A DNA stretch of 64,000 bases from Bacillus pumilus (GTDB lineage Bacteria > Bacillota > Bacilli > Bacillales > Bacillaceae), in NCBI RefSeq assembly GCF_009937765.1, contig NZ_CP047089.1, positions 2,168,272 to 2,232,271 of the forward strand. Reading direction: 5' to 3'. This document shows positions 10,675 to 20,152 of the stretch, one piece after another. Position numbers and translations under genes: made by a program. The notes under the pieces were generated by a model. The model saw only the letters and a program-made list of their open reading frames with translations. It was not told the origin of the DNA and ran no database searches. How positions within the stretch are numbered: position 1 is the first letter of the stretch; each line of letters begins with the position of its first letter.

Positions 10675-11166
10675 TTATCGAAAATTTATAAATTGAACGT
10701 CAATCGGTAAATCTGCCTTACGCATAAGAGAAATCACTTCTTGTAAATCATCTTTATTTTTTCCTGTTACACGCACTTGGTCATCTTGAAATTGTGATTT
10801 CACTTTGATGCCGGATTGCTTAATGAGTGCATTGATCTTTTTGGCGTTGTCCTGATCAATTCCGCTGATCAGCTTCGCGCGCTGGCGTACGGTTCCGCCA
10901 AGGGCATGCTCGGTTTTTCCGTAGTCGATGTTTTTAGTTGGAACATTTCGTTTGATCAGCTTTGTCACAAGTACATCTTTTAGTTGCTCCAGCTTGAAAT
11001 CATCATCAGAGATGAGCACGAGCTCTTCTTTTTCAAGAGAAATATCACTTTTGCTTCCTTTAAAATCATAACGATTTTTAATTTCCTTGAGCGCTGCTTG
11101 AACGGCGTTTTGCACCTCTGGCAGTTCAACCTTCGATACAATGTCAAATGAGCTTTCTTTTGCCAT
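10675..11166 (-). CDS. yitK: YajQ-family nucleotide-binding protein YitK
   Basis: A 163-residue protein of the UPF0234/YajQ family. It starts [20 protein letters not shown] and includes NRYDFKGSK and the closing [12 protein letters not shown], all hallmarks of the family. The two-ferredoxin-fold protein binds nucleotides and RNA, and members bind cyclic-di-GMP in other bacteria; the role in Bacillus is unclear. GGAGGT precedes the ATG. Position between yitJ and yitL matches B. subtilis yitK. No clear terminator is seen in the 70 bases after it. Confidence 0.92.
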   Translation of the reverse strand: MAKESSFDIVSKVELPEVQNAVQAALKEIKNRYDFKGSKSDISLEKEELVLISDDDFKLEQLKDVLVTKLIKRNVPTKNIDYGKTEHALGGTVRQRAKLISGIDQDNAKKINALIKQSGIKVKSQFQDDQVRVTGKNKDDLQEVISLMRKADLPIDVQFINFR

Positions 11167-11403
11167 AACACATGACCTCCATGTATAGATATTGCGTCTA
11201 TTTTATCATGCAACGTGGAGAAGAAGAAACTTTATCGAAGAGACGAGTCAAAGAGTTCTGCTGGCAGCGGTATAAATCGTGTCCGGTTTGTCCACTTTAG
11301 CTAACAGAACTAGAGATGTTCATGTGAGGAGAAGTATAGTAGAATAAAGTGAATCAAAAGATGAACGAACGCTCTTGTACGAGCAGATAGGAAGGAAGAG
11401 AAC

Positions 11404-12252
11404 ATGAGACCAGGTGAGCAACTGACCTTGCAAATAGAGAACGAGATGGAATACGGCTACTTTTTGACAGATGGTGAAGATTCGGTCCTCTTGCACCGTA
11501 GTGAAATGACAGAAGATATTGATGACCAAGATGAAGTAGAGGTCTACTTATACGTAGATCATGAAGAAAGGCTAGCTGCAACGATGAAAATACCGACAAT
11601 CAATGCGCATACATATGGCTGGGTAGAAGTCGTAGACGTCGTAGAAGACATGGGTGCATTTGTGGATGTTGGCTTGTCAAAGGATGCACTTGTCGCAACA
11701 GAACATCTCCCTCCTTTTGAGGAAGCATGGCCGAAAAAAGGAGACAAACTTTACTGTATGCTGAAAGTCACAAGCTACGGTAGAATGTTCGCGAAGCCAG
11801 CCACAGAAGATGTGATCAGTGACTTATTTACTGAGGCACCCGAAACCTTAATGAACAAAGAAATCACTGGAACAATTTATCGCTTAATTGCGACAGGCTC
11901 GTTTATGCTGACAGATACAGGGGTGCGAGGGTTTATCCACCGGACAGAACGAAAGGAAGAGCCAAGATTAGGATCGACCGTGACAGGACGCGTCATTGCA
12001 GTGAAAGAGGATGGAACTGTGAACGTGTCTCTGCTTCCTAGAAAACAGGAAGCGTTATCTGTCGATGCAGAAGAAATCTTAACTTATATGAGAACGAGAA
12101 ATGGTGCGATGCCTTATGGAGATAAAAGCGATCCAGAAGACATCCGCGAACGATTCCAAATGAGCAAGGCAGCCTTTAAACGGGCATTAGGTCATTTGAT
12201 GAAAAACGGCCTAGTCTACCAAAAAGAGGGCTGGACATACGAGAAAAAATGA
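11404..12252 (+). CDS. yitL: S1-domain RNA-binding protein, CvfB/YitL family
   Basis: A 282-residue protein with tandem S1-like OB folds (for example YGWVEVVDVVEDMGAFVDVGLSKDALV) and a C-terminal winged-helix segment around RERFQMSKAAFKRALGHLMKNG. Staphylococcal CvfB with the same architecture binds RNA and affects virulence gene expression. AAGGAAG lies before ATG 11404. Divergent from yitK as in B. subtilis. The 237-base gap upstream presumably holds both promoters, but I see no convincing -35/-10 pair. Confidence 0.9.
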   Translation: MRPGEQLTLQIENEMEYGYFLTDGEDSVLLHRSEMTEDIDDQDEVEVYLYVDHEERLAATMKIPTINAHTYGWVEVVDVVEDMGAFVDVGLSKDALVATEHLPPFEEAWPKKGDKLYCMLKVTSYGRMFAKPATEDVISDLFTEAPETLMNKEITGTIYRLIATGSFMLTDTGVRGFIHRTERKEEPRLGSTVTGRVIAVKEDGTVNVSLLPRKQEALSVDAEEILTYMRTRNGAMPYGDKSDPEDIRERFQMSKAAFKRALGHLMKNGLVYQKEGWTYEKK

Positions 12253-12309
12253 GCAGCGTGAAAGAGAACCTTAACCTTATGGGTTTTCATATGACAATGA
12301 AATAAAGAA

Positions 12310-12347
12310 AAAGGGATAAAATCATCATGGTTTTATCCCTTTTTTTA
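12310..12347 (+). terminator. terminator after yitL
   Basis: A 12-bp perfect stem (AAAGGGATAAAA at 12310-12321, complement at 12331-12342) is followed by a T run. Confidence 0.85.
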
Positions 12348-12473
12348 TATTTGTATAAATATTGGTTTTTTTCAGTGAAAAAAGTCATGAAAAACCTTCA
12401 CATAGCCATTGAAACAACGCCTCTCAAATCCGATAAGAAAGGAGTAAGGATGATAAAAGGAGTGTGTGTTTGG

Positions 12474-13451
12474 ATGAAAGTGAAAATTTCATTACTTCTG
12501 TTGGTAGCCATGCTTATGGTGCTAGCCGCATGCAGCAATCAACAAGGGAAACCACCAGCATCAAATGCGAAGCATATTGGCGTTATGCTCACAGATGATG
12601 GTCTTGGTGATCAATCATTTAACGATTCTTCATTTAAAGGATTAGAAAAAGCACGTGATGACCTAGGAATTGAATTTGATTATAGAGAAATTGCAGAAAC
12701 CGATACATATGAAAAAGGGCTGACCGAGCTCGTAAAAGCTGGCAATGACCTCGTCATCGGGGTAGGCTTTAGTATGCAAGAAGACTTAGAAAAAGTCGCA
12801 AAGAAATATCCGAAGAAGCAGTTCTTGCTCATTGATGCCGTATCTGAACTGAAAAACGTGACCTCCGTGACGTTTAAAGAAGAGCAGGGTAGCTATTTAG
12901 CAGGCGCGCTTGCTGCCATGACAACAAAAAGTGATGTCATTGGATTTGTTGGCGGTGTCGATGCGGATGTCATTCATCGTTTTGAAAAAGGGTTCCAAAA
13001 AGGCGCCAAATCAGTGAATCCGAAAATCAAGATTTTATCGACCTATGCCAATACGTTTAGTGATGCGGGCAAAGGCAGTAAAATAGCTAAAGACATGATC
13101 AAAAAGAAAGCAGACGTTTTATATGCTGCAGCAGGATATACAGGTGTTGGTGTATTAAAAGAAGCACAATCAGAAGGCAAGTATGCCATTGGTGTCGATA
13201 GCGATCAATACTACACTGCTGAAAAAGCGGTGATTTCGTCCATGGTGAAAAAAGTCGATGAAGTGGTGTATCAATTCAGCGAACAGCTTGTCAAGAGCAA
13301 TCAAATTAAAAATGGGCATGTTATTTACGATTTAAGCAATGACGGAATCGATATGGCAAGAATTCGGGTGCTGAAGAATGCTGAAACATTAACCAAAAAA
13401 GTAAATGAACTGAAGCAGAAATTGCTAAAAGAAGAGGGGGACGCATCATGA
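12474..13451 (+). CDS. BMP-family substrate-binding lipoprotein
   Basis: A 325-residue lipoprotein with signal peptide and lipobox (VLAAC, cysteine at residue 20) followed by a BMP/PnrA-like periplasmic-binding fold: [20 protein letters not shown], a middle [21 protein letters not shown] segment and GVDSDQY. BMP proteins typically bind purine nucleosides for ABC uptake, yet no ABC genes are here. The start at 12474 gives a standard lipoprotein signal; ATG 12450 has a closer GGAG and would add eight residues. The stop overlaps the next gene, a chemoreceptor (ATGA). The pairing suggests the lipoprotein captures a ligand for chemotaxis; this is inference. The gene is absent from this position in B. 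subtilis 168. Confidence 0.82.
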   Translation: MKVKISLLLLVAMLMVLAACSNQQGKPPASNAKHIGVMLTDDGLGDQSFNDSSFKGLEKARDDLGIEFDYREIAETDTYEKGLTELVKAGNDLVIGVGFSMQEDLEKVAKKYPKKQFLLIDAVSELKNVTSVTFKEEQGSYLAGALAAMTTKSDVIGFVGGVDADVIHRFEKGFQKGAKSVNPKIKILSTYANTFSDAGKGSKIAKDMIKKKADVLYAAAGYTGVGVLKEAQSEGKYAIGVDSDQYYTAEKAVISSMVKKVDEVVYQFSEQLVKSNQIKNGHVIYDLSNDGIDMARIRVLKNAETLTKKVNELKQKLLKEEGDAS

Positions 13452-15097
13452 GCTTGCGCATCAAAATTTTACTCAACTCACTCGTCTCACTTCTTTTAGC
13501 AGTTGGCGTCATCGCCTTTATCATTGTCAGTATGACAAAGATCCAATCTTCAAATGAAACAGAAGTTCAAACCTTATTAAATGTTCAAAAAACAAAAGCA
13601 AGCTTTGAAAGTGTTGAACAAGCCATGACCAATTACTCAATGACACTTTCTGATGAACAGCTAGAAGTTGTTCAAACCGATATTTCTACAGCAAAAAAAC
13701 AGCTGCAAACGTTAAACAAAAACGCAGGGAATATCAACAAAGCTGCATTAACAAGGTTAAATGCAAAATATGATACGTGGACCAAGGAAGCGAATGGTGC
13801 CATTGGTGAAAAAAATGCATCAGATGCAAGACGGGTCGCTGCAAGAATTGATGGCGTTTTAAATGACGTGCATACAATGAATAAAAGAGCAGAAGAAGCG
13901 TATAAACAAAATCTAGAGAATACAGCGGATAATGTGCAATGGATCATCACAAGTGCACTCGTCGCAGCCCTCACACTGATTGTCATTGCTGTCTTTTTAA
14001 ATATTGGATTAACAAGATCCATCGTGACACCGATTAAATCACTTTCCTACCGAGCGAAGCAGATCGCAGAAGGCAACCTTGCTGTCGAGCGAATGGACAT
14101 TCAGCGTAAGGATGAAATTGGCGGCTTGAATGAATCCTTTAATCAAATGACAGATCAACTGATTAGTTTGATTAAAGAAATCAGTCATGTCTCAAGTCAA
14201 GTAGAGACATTCTCGATCCAGTTAGATGATGAAAATAAAAAGCTGATGGAATCTGCAAATCAAGTATCTGTCTCGACAGACGAAATGGCGAATGGATCAC
14301 AAGCCATTTCAGAGGATCTCCAGCATGGCGTCAGTTTGATTGAAAAGATGGATCAGCATGGACGTAAAAATTCCGAACGTTCACAAACCGTCATCCAAAG
14401 TACAGAGGATGCGATAGAAGCAGTGGATAGTGGAAAGCACACGTTAACAGAAACCAAAACGGCGATTGAAAAAAACACACATGCCACAAGACAAATCGAG
14501 CAGTCGGCAGGAGAATTCACGCAATATGCCAGCGAGATCTCGGCTATGGCCAAAACAGTTTCGGACATTGCGGATCAGACAAACTTACTTTCGCTAAATG
14601 CGGCGATTGAAGCGGCAAGAGCAGGTGAGGCTGGAAAAGGTTTTGCCGTTGTAGCAGATGAAATTCGTAAACTTGCCGACGAATCATCTACCGCTACAAG
14701 ACAAATCTTTGATATGGTCAGTCATATTGAAAGAGGCATTCAATCCATTAGTCAAACTGTCAAAGAAGGAGTCGAGCTTTCACTTCAGCAGCAGGATGCG
14801 ATGGACAAAACCTCACACTCCTTTGAAGATATAGAATTAAAAGCACAGCACATTAAACAAGAAATGGCGGTCTTAAACGACCAAATTGTCCAATCGACAG
14901 AGCTTGGCGGACAAGTGCTCAACTCAATTGAAAATATTAGTGCGGTTGTAGAAGAAACAGCAGCCGGCAGTGAAGAAATTTCTGCCTCTGCCAATGAACA
15001 GCTGCAATCATTCCATCAAATGAACAAACAGGTAGAAGAACTCATGAGCATGACGGCAAGGTTAAATGAAACCGTCCACCGTTTTAAACTTTCATAA
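13448..15097 (+). CDS. methyl-accepting chemotaxis protein
   Basis: A 549-residue chemoreceptor. It has a first membrane helix near residues 9-29, a helical extracellular domain of only about 130 residues, a second membrane helix near 163-188, a HAMP domain to about 240 and a long cytoplasmic coiled coil. The conserved hairpin tip ([20 protein letters not shown]) is near residues 380-400. The small ligand domain looks like a four-helix bundle with no obvious small-molecule pocket signature, which fits sensing through the lipoprotein encoded immediately upstream. Its ATG overlaps the stop of that gene. Signalling would pass through CheW/CheA. Confidence 0.93.
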   Translation: MSLRIKILLNSLVSLLLAVGVIAFIIVSMTKIQSSNETEVQTLLNVQKTKASFESVEQAMTNYSMTLSDEQLEVVQTDISTAKKQLQTLNKNAGNINKAALTRLNAKYDTWTKEANGAIGEKNASDARRVAARIDGVLNDVHTMNKRAEEAYKQNLENTADNVQWIITSALVAALTLIVIAVFLNIGLTRSIVTPIKSLSYRAKQIAEGNLAVERMDIQRKDEIGGLNESFNQMTDQLISLIKEISHVSSQVETFSIQLDDENKKLMESANQVSVSTDEMANGSQAISEDLQHGVSLIEKMDQHGRKNSERSQTVIQSTEDAIEAVDSGKHTLTETKTAIEKNTHATRQIEQSAGEFTQYASEISAMAKTVSDIADQTNLLSLNAAIEAARAGEAGKGFAVVADEIRKLADESSTATRQIFDMVSHIERGIQSISQTVKEGVELSLQQQDAMDKTSHSFEDIELKAQHIKQEMAVLNDQIVQSTELGGQVLNSIENISAVVEETAAGSEEISASANEQLQSFHQMNKQVEELMSMTARLNETVHRFKLS

Positions 15098-15105
15098 ATG
15101 ATAAG

Positions 15106-15146
15106 AAAAGCACCCTTCCCGATGTGTCAGGGAAGGGTGCTTTTTT
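15106..15146. terminator. bidirectional terminator between the chemoreceptor gene and yitS
   Basis: AAAAGCACCCTTCCC at 15106-15120 pairs with 15130-15144 around a 9-base loop, with T and A tracts on the two flanks. It overlaps the last bases of the converging yitS. Confidence 0.9.
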
Positions 15147-15999
15147 ATGGTTTGCCTGTAAAAAAGATGGCAAGTGTGCCTGGACCTGAATGGGACCCAA
15201 CAGCTGCGCCGACCATCTGAATATCAATTTCTTTTGGATGAAATTCGGCTTCAATCAATTGTCTCATGTCTTCTGCAAGTGCAGGATCATCACCATGACT
15301 AATGCCAACTGTTTGATTTGACCAATCCGTTCCACGTTCTTTCATCAGTTCAATAATGCGTTTCAACAGCTTTTTACGTCCGCGGATTTTCTCAAGGGGG
15401 ATGAGCTTTCCATCCTCAACGTGTAAAATGGGCTTAATACTTAATAAACCACCAACAAATGCGGACGCTTTACTGATTCTTCCGCCTCTTGCTAAATACG
15501 ATAAATCGTCTACAGTAAAAATATGTTGTAAAGATTCGCAAAAATGCTTTACAGACGTTTCAATTTCTTGTATTGTATTTCCGTCAATGGCAAGTGATTG
15601 AGCGTGTTTGACAGCAAGCCCATAGCCGAGTGAAGCACATTTAGAATCAATGATTCGCAAATCAAAATCAGGGTATTCTTCCTTCACTTCGTTTGCCATC
15701 ATCACAGCCGTTTGGTATGTACCGGAAAGCTCTGATGAAAAGGCAACATAGATTGCAGATGTATGGTTTTGTGCAAGAGAAACAAAGGCTTCTTTAATTC
15801 GGTTTGGTGAAGCCTGTGACGTTTTTGGGCTGGCACCTTGTCTCATCGCATCAAATACTTGTTTTGGTTCAATGGTGATCAAATCTTCAAATTCCTCTTC
15901 GCCAAGCAATACACGGAGCGGAATGAGCGTCATGTTATGTTCATCATAATAAGAAAGAGGCAGATCAGCAGCACTGTCTGCTATGATATGAACAGTCAT
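15145..15999 (-). CDS. yitS: DegV-family fatty-acid-binding protein YitS
   Basis: A 284-residue DegV protein, with [11 protein letters not shown] at the N-terminus, the [13 protein letters not shown] segment that helps bind the fatty acid carboxylate, [13 protein letters not shown] and the C-terminal [11 protein letters not shown] motif. DegV proteins present fatty acids to the FakA kinase for phospholipid synthesis. I take the ATG at 15999; the preceding in-frame TTG is too close to the AAGGGA site. It matches B. subtilis yitS in size and place. Confidence 0.92.
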   Translation of the reverse strand: MTVHIIADSAADLPLSYYDEHNMTLIPLRVLLGEEEFEDLITIEPKQVFDAMRQGASPKTSQASPNRIKEAFVSLAQNHTSAIYVAFSSELSGTYQTAVMMANEVKEEYPDFDLRIIDSKCASLGYGLAVKHAQSLAIDGNTIQEIETSVKHFCESLQHIFTVDDLSYLARGGRISKASAFVGGLLSIKPILHVEDGKLIPLEKIRGRKKLLKRIIELMKERGTDWSNQTVGISHGDDPALAEDMRQLIEAEFHPKEIDIQMVGAAVGSHSGPGTLAIFFTGKP

Positions 16000-16139
16000 C
16001 AAAATCCCTTCTTTCTAAAAAAATCAGCCATATTTTGCAACTTTTTAGCCTAACTATATCACAGAAATCATTTTTTCGTGTTCAAATTCTAAATTTTAGG
16101 GAAAACCATAGAGAGAATGGTAAGTGGAGGAATGACAAT

Positions 16140-16982
16140 ATGTTCATCGGAGAAGCAAAAAAACTCATTGTCGTCGTCATTGGTGCACTGCTCAATGCGA
16201 TTGGACTGAATTTATTCTTAATCCCAGCTGATGTATACGCGAGCGGGTTTACAGGGGTAGCCCAGTTGTTATCCAGCTTAATGGATCAATATGCGCCATT
16301 TTATATATCCACAGGGATTCTATTATTTATTTTAAATATTCCAGTCGGCATTTTAGGCTGGATGAAAGTGGGCCGTTCCTTTACGCTTTACAGCATTATC
16401 AGTGTTGCACTGACGACCATTTTCCTCGGAATCTTACCAGAAACGAGTGTGTCACATGATATATTACTAAATGCTGTGTTTGGCGGCGTGATATCCGCAG
16501 TAGGGATTGGGATCACGCTCAAATACGGGGCATCGACAGGCGGACTCGACATCGTTGCTATGGTTTTAGCGAAATGGAAGGATAAACCAGTCGGCACGTA
16601 TTTCTTCATTTTAAATGGTATCATTATTTTTACAGCAGGATTATTACAAGGTTGGGAGAAAGCATTATATACCCTTGTTACATTATATGTGACCACAAGG
16701 GTCATTGATGCCATCCATACAAGACATGAGAAGCTGACTGCGATGATTGTGACGAAGAAGGCAGATGAAATCAAGGAAGCTATTTATGGAAAAATGGTCA
16801 GAGGCATTACGACTGTACCTGCAAAGGGAGCTTTTACCAACGAGCCAAAAGAAATGATGGTGATCGTTATTACAAGGTATGAGCTGTATGAACTTGAACA
16901 AATTATTAAAGAAGTCGATCCAAAAGCCTTTACAAATATTGTGCAAACAACTAATATTCTTGGATTTTTCAGACGAGATTAA
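16140..16982 (+). CDS. yitT: YitT-family membrane protein
   Basis: A 280-residue integral membrane protein with an N-terminal block of about five or six membrane helices (first helix LIVVVIGALLNAIGLNLFLIP) and a soluble C-terminal DUF2179 domain near residues 205-280 (HEKLTAMIVTKKADEIK...). Function is not known; the family is widespread in Firmicutes. GGAGGA lies eight bases before ATG 16140; an in-frame ATG 105 bases upstream lacks a site and is rejected. Confidence 0.9.
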   Translation: MFIGEAKKLIVVVIGALLNAIGLNLFLIPADVYASGFTGVAQLLSSLMDQYAPFYISTGILLFILNIPVGILGWMKVGRSFTLYSIISVALTTIFLGILPETSVSHDILLNAVFGGVISAVGIGITLKYGASTGGLDIVAMVLAKWKDKPVGTYFFILNGIIIFTAGLLQGWEKALYTLVTLYVTTRVIDAIHTRHEKLTAMIVTKKADEIKEAIYGKMVRGITTVPAKGAFTNEPKEMMVIVITRYELYELEQIIKEVDPKAFTNIVQTTNILGFFRRD

Positions 16983-16996
16983 AAGGTGGGTAGCGA

Positions 16997-17452
16997 ATGA
17001 AAAAAGGATTGGTACTTCTTCTCATTGTATTGATTTTAACCGCTTGTGGACAACAAAAAAAGGATGAACCAAACAAGGAGGTATCCGGTCAAATGGGAGA
17101 AAAAACGGTTGTGCTCACAGTAGACCCCGTCCAGAAAGGTTCTTCGGTTCAATTTAACATGTCACTGAAAAATGAATCAGATCGAGATATTGAATTTACC
17201 TTTAACACAAGCCAGAAATTCGAGCTCAGTGTGTATGACGAAAACGGAAATGAACAATACCGTTATTCAAAAGACCGTATGTTCACACAGGCCATCCAAT
17301 CATTTGTCCTGAAGAAAGGCGAAGCCTATGATTTTCAAGATACATGGTCAAATGGTGTCAAGCCGGGAACGTATGAAGCGGTTGTCACATTTAAAGGAAA
17401 AGCAGAAGGGCTGAAGCAAATCACAGAAAAGAAAACATTCCAAGTGAAATAA
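16997..17452 (+). CDS. ipi: Ipi-like (BsuPI domain) proteinase inhibitor with lipoprotein signal
   Basis: A 151-residue protein. Residues from about 35 to the end are a BsuPI domain with FNMSLKNESDRDIEF, QKFELSVYDENGNEQYRYS, MFTQAIQSF and PGTYEAVVTFKGKAEGLKQI, resembling the B. subtilis intracellular proteinase inhibitor that acts on IspA. Unlike that cytoplasmic 119-residue protein, this one begins with KKGLVLLLIVLILTAC, a clear lipoprotein signal with cysteine at residue 17. It would therefore be anchored outside the membrane. The AAAGGTGGG site and ATG 16997 support this start. Position after yitT equals that of ipi. Confidence 0.85.
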   Translation: MKKGLVLLLIVLILTACGQQKKDEPNKEVSGQMGEKTVVLTVDPVQKGSSVQFNMSLKNESDRDIEFTFNTSQKFELSVYDENGNEQYRYSKDRMFTQAIQSFVLKKGEAYDFQDTWSNGVKPGTYEAVVTFKGKAEGLKQITEKKTFQVK

Positions 17453-17479
17453 GTGCTTTCAGCTTCATGAGAAACAGAA

Positions 17480-17510
17480 AAAGCTGTCCAGTGATGGACA
17501 GCTTCTTTTA
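17480..17510. terminator. bidirectional terminator between ipi and yizC
   Basis: AAGCTGTCCA at 17481-17490 pairs with 17495-17504 around the loop GTGA, with A-rich and T-rich flanks. Confidence 0.85.
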
Positions 17511-17512
17511 TG

Positions 17513-17704
17513 TTAGAGATCATCGAGCAAGTCTTGGAAGGTATGCAGCTGGTTTCTTTCCGCATCTGTCGAATTGGCAAATGCAGAAGATACGGCATTT
17601 TTGGCTCGTTTGACCGCCTCTTGACGCTCTAACCCAGATGAAAATGAAGAAGTAAGAGCTTCTTCCGTAAATGATTTGGCTTGATCAAAAAGTTCGTTTC
17701 TCAC
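17513..17704 (-). CDS. yizC: small DUF3813-like protein YizC
   Basis: A 63-residue, mostly helical acidic protein (NELFDQAKSFTEEALTSSF, ending DLLDDL). The size and the place between ipi and yitU match B. subtilis yizC; I assign DUF3813 from memory of that gene. It begins with GTG at 17704, eleven bases after the start of a GGAGG site, and the GTG overlaps the TGA of the upstream small ORF (GTGA). Function unknown. Confidence 0.7.
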   Translation of the reverse strand: MRNELFDQAKSFTEEALTSSFSSGLERQEAVKRAKNAVSSAFANSTDAERNQLHTFQDLLDDL

Positions 17705-17853
17705 AATGAACCTCCAGAAGCATCAGTCTTCATATTTCCCCTGTCCTCCGCAGCTTCTTCAAGCGTAGAACGATAAGGAAAACGTGCATCATGCAGACTG
17801 ACTGAATCTTTACCTTGTTGTATAAAGCGTTTCGATTTGCTTCTTTTACCCAT
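17701..17853 (-). CDS. small basic ORF of 50 residues coupled to yizC
   Basis: The minus strand encodes MGKRSKSKRFIQQGKDSVSL, continuing LHDARFPYRSTLEEAAEDRG and NMKTDASGGSL. A good AAGGGGCGG site lies seven bases before ATG 17853. The stop TGA overlaps the yizC start GTG by two bases, a pattern of translational coupling. The N-terminus is strongly basic and the C-terminus acidic, with no membrane segment. I do not recognise a family. The coupling and the ribosome site argue that it is real. Confidence 0.65.
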   Translation of the reverse strand: MGKRSKSKRFIQQGKDSVSLHDARFPYRSTLEEAAEDRGNMKTDASGGSL

Positions 17854-17879
17854 TCGGAATCCGCCCCTTTACACAAGCT

Positions 17880-17895
17880 GACAGGACAACCTGTC
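17880..17895. repeat. short inverted repeat between yitU and the small ORF
   Basis: GACAGG and CCTGTC are separated by four bases and lie about 27 bases upstream of the small ORF start. There is no T run, so it is more likely an operator or an RNA hairpin than a terminator. No protein can be assigned. Confidence 0.35.
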
Positions 17896-17941
17896 TAAAG
17901 GTAGTATGCCCGCTTCCATCTGGTATGTATGAATGGAAAAA

Positions 17942-18754
17942 TTAAAGCGAAAAGTAATTCGTTAGAAACTTTGCAATCCCATCTTGTTCGTTTGTATCAG
18001 TGACTTCATTTGAAACACGTTTAACGGCATCGATTCCGTTGCCCATTGCGACTCCGCATCCGGCAAATTCAAGCATTTCTAAATCATTGTCTTCATCTCC
18101 GAATGCCACAATCCGCTCCTGTGGAACGCCGTAATAATCACTGATCTTTTGCAGCCCAACGGCCTTGTTCATACCTGTTTTAATGATCTCAATCACGTGC
18201 CACGGAGCAGCCCATCGCCTATGATCAATCACTTCTGCATGAACATCTGATAAATAACTTCGAATAGCTCCGACATCCTCTTCTTTGGCGTGAATCAACA
18301 CGCTCGTCACATTCTCTCCAAGGTTGTCCCGAAGGTCTCCAACAGTGACTTTATTGGCATTCATATTAAATATATCAATGAGCTTCTCATCATGATAATG
18401 GAAATACAAATCGTCTAACACTTCAGCTAGCACGTTGTGCACTTTATACTCTTCACTAATGTCTACAAGCTGTTTAACGACTTGAAGATCAAGTGACGTA
18501 TGAAATCTGCCCCATTTTTCATCAAGAGGATGATGGACAAACGCTCCATTAAAATTCACAATGGGTGAATCAAGCTGTAATTGCTGATAATAAGGAGAGC
18601 TGGAACGAAATGGCCGGCCGGTTGAAATGCAGACATGATGCCCGCTGTCTTTCACTTTTTGAATGACGTCAAGTGTGTGTGTAGAGATGGTTTTATCATC
18701 TTTTAATAACGTGCCATCCAGGTCAAGTGCGATTAGGTAAGGTTTAGTCTCCAT
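17942..18754 (-). CDS. yitU: HAD-superfamily Cof-type phosphatase YitU
   Basis: A 270-residue HAD phosphatase of the Cof/IIB type. It has motif I ALDLDGTLL (Asp11 and Asp13), motif II around ISTGRPF, a large cap domain, a conserved lysine region KAVGLQKISDYYG and motif IV AFGDEDNDLEMLEFAG. B. subtilis YitU is reported to dephosphorylate the riboflavin precursor 5-amino-6-ribitylamino-uracil 5'-phosphate; equal function here is inferred. AAAGGAG precedes the ATG. Confidence 0.92.
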   Translation of the reverse strand: METKPYLIALDLDGTLLKDDKTISTHTLDVIQKVKDSGHHVCISTGRPFRSSSPYYQQLQLDSPIVNFNGAFVHHPLDEKWGRFHTSLDLQVVKQLVDISEEYKVHNVLAEVLDDLYFHYHDEKLIDIFNMNANKVTVGDLRDNLGENVTSVLIHAKEEDVGAIRSYLSDVHAEVIDHRRWAAPWHVIEIIKTGMNKAVGLQKISDYYGVPQERIVAFGDEDNDLEMLEFAGCGVAMGNGIDAVKRVSNEVTDTNEQDGIAKFLTNYFSL

Positions 18755-18890
18755 AAAATCTCCTTTGATCTGTAAGTGATAGGAGGCAGTTCGTGCGGCG
18801 CCTCTACCTATAGTGTATCTTTATCACATCTTTGTTGTCTACATGTTAAAATAAACAAAGACGGGAATGATAAAGGAGGATTCATAGGCT

Positions 18891-19676
18891 GTGATCACCA
18901 TTGATGAGCAAATTACGCGCGATATTCCATTTTTACATATCGTAAAAGCTGAAAATAAAGACAAACCGCTCCCGCTTGTATTTTTTATACACGGATTTAC
19001 AAGTGCACGCGAGCACAACTTACACTTCGCCTTTCATTTGGCGGAAAAAGGCATGAGAGTGATTTTGCCTGACTGTGCTTATCATGGTGTAAGATCAGAA
19101 AACCTCAACTTAGAGGAACTGGCGTCAAGGTTCTGGGAAATTGTCCTGAACGAAATACGTGAAATCGATATACTCAAAATATATTTTCAAGAAAAACAAT
19201 TGATTGAAGCCGATCTGATCGGTGTTGCAGGTACTTCCATGGGCGGCATCACAACCTTTGGTGCACTCGCCAAGCATGATTGGATTAAAGCGGCAGTTAG
19301 CCTGATGGGCAGTCCGAAATATACGACATTCCTACAAGCACAAATTATGGACATGCGGCACAAAGGATTGATGCAAGACATTACAGACGAAGAGGTTCAA
19401 CAGCAATTAGACGCTCTGCGTCCTTATGATTTAACGCTGCAAACAGATCGATTAAATAAAAGGCCACTGTTATTCTGGCATGCAGAAAACGATCCAGTTG
19501 TCCCTTACCGTCATGCAAAAGCTCTTTATGATGAGTTAGCAGCAACCCAATATAAAGAAGATCCGCAGCTAATTCGTTTTATTACAGATGGACAGGCTGG
19601 CCATAAGGTCTCAAGACAAGCAATGTTTGAAACGATTGACTGGTTTGTGACACATCTGAAAAGCACAAACGTTTAG
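18891..19676 (+). CDS. yitV: alpha/beta hydrolase (esterase) YitV
   Basis: A 261-residue alpha/beta hydrolase with an oxyanion segment VFFIHGFTS, the nucleophile elbow AGTSMGG, an acid in HAENDPVVPY and the late histidine in GQAGHKVS. It belongs to the prolyl-oligopeptidase-like esterases; the substrate is unknown. The start is GTG 18891, with AAAGGAGGA ten bases upstream. Divergent from yitU with a 136-base gap, as in B. subtilis. Confidence 0.9.
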   Translation: MITIDEQITRDIPFLHIVKAENKDKPLPLVFFIHGFTSAREHNLHFAFHLAEKGMRVILPDCAYHGVRSENLNLEELASRFWEIVLNEIREIDILKIYFQEKQLIEADLIGVAGTSMGGITTFGALAKHDWIKAAVSLMGSPKYTTFLQAQIMDMRHKGLMQDITDEEVQQQLDALRPYDLTLQTDRLNKRPLLFWHAENDPVVPYRHAKALYDELAATQYKEDPQLIRFITDGQAGHKVSRQAMFETIDWFVTHLKSTNV

Positions 19677-19721
19677 TCAAAAGAAAAAGTACGTTATACT
19701 AATGGAAAAGGAGTGGATATC

Positions 19722-20030
19722 ATGGATGAAGCATTGAAAGAAAATATTTTAGGCGCCCTAGAACAGGTGATTGACCCTGAGCTAAATGTCGACATCGTCA
19801 ACCTTGGACTTGTCTATGATGTCGATCTTGATGAGAATGGAAAAGCGGATATCACGATGACCTTAACATCAATGGGGTGTCCCCTTGCACCAGTGATCGT
19901 GGATGAAGTGAAAAAAGCATTAAGTGATCTTCCAGAAGTGAAAGAAACAGAAGTTCACATCGTATGGAATCCGCCTTGGACGCGAGACAAAATGTCAAGA
20001 TACGCAAAAATTGCACTCGGTATTCAATAA
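19722..20030 (+). CDS. yitW: MIP18/SufT-like iron-sulfur assembly protein YitW
   Basis: A 102-residue DUF59 protein with VIDPELNVDIVNLGLVYDV and the conserved TSMGCPLAPVI cysteine motif plus VWNPPWTRDKMS. Proteins of this family help mature iron-sulfur clusters. AAAAGGAG lies seven bases before ATG 19722; an in-frame GTG nine bases earlier overlaps the site and is rejected. A TATACT -10-like box lies at 19695-19700. Confidence 0.93.
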   Translation: MDEALKENILGALEQVIDPELNVDIVNLGLVYDVDLDENGKADITMTLTSMGCPLAPVIVDEVKKALSDLPEVKETEVHIVWNPPWTRDKMSRYAKIALGIQ

Positions 20031-20045
20031 GCACTAATAAAAATG

Positions 20046-20079
20046 CCTGGTATGAGTTGAACTCATGCCAGGTTTTTTT
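20046..20079 (+). terminator. terminator after yitW
   Basis: A 12-bp stem with one G-T pair (CCTGGTATGAGT at 20046-20057, partner 20061-20072) is followed by seven T. Confidence 0.9.
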
Positions 20080-20152
20080 ATGAAAAAATAAGGTAGGGGA
20101 AGAGAACGGATTGATATAATGGGTGTAATATGACAGAACGGAGTACCTCATA

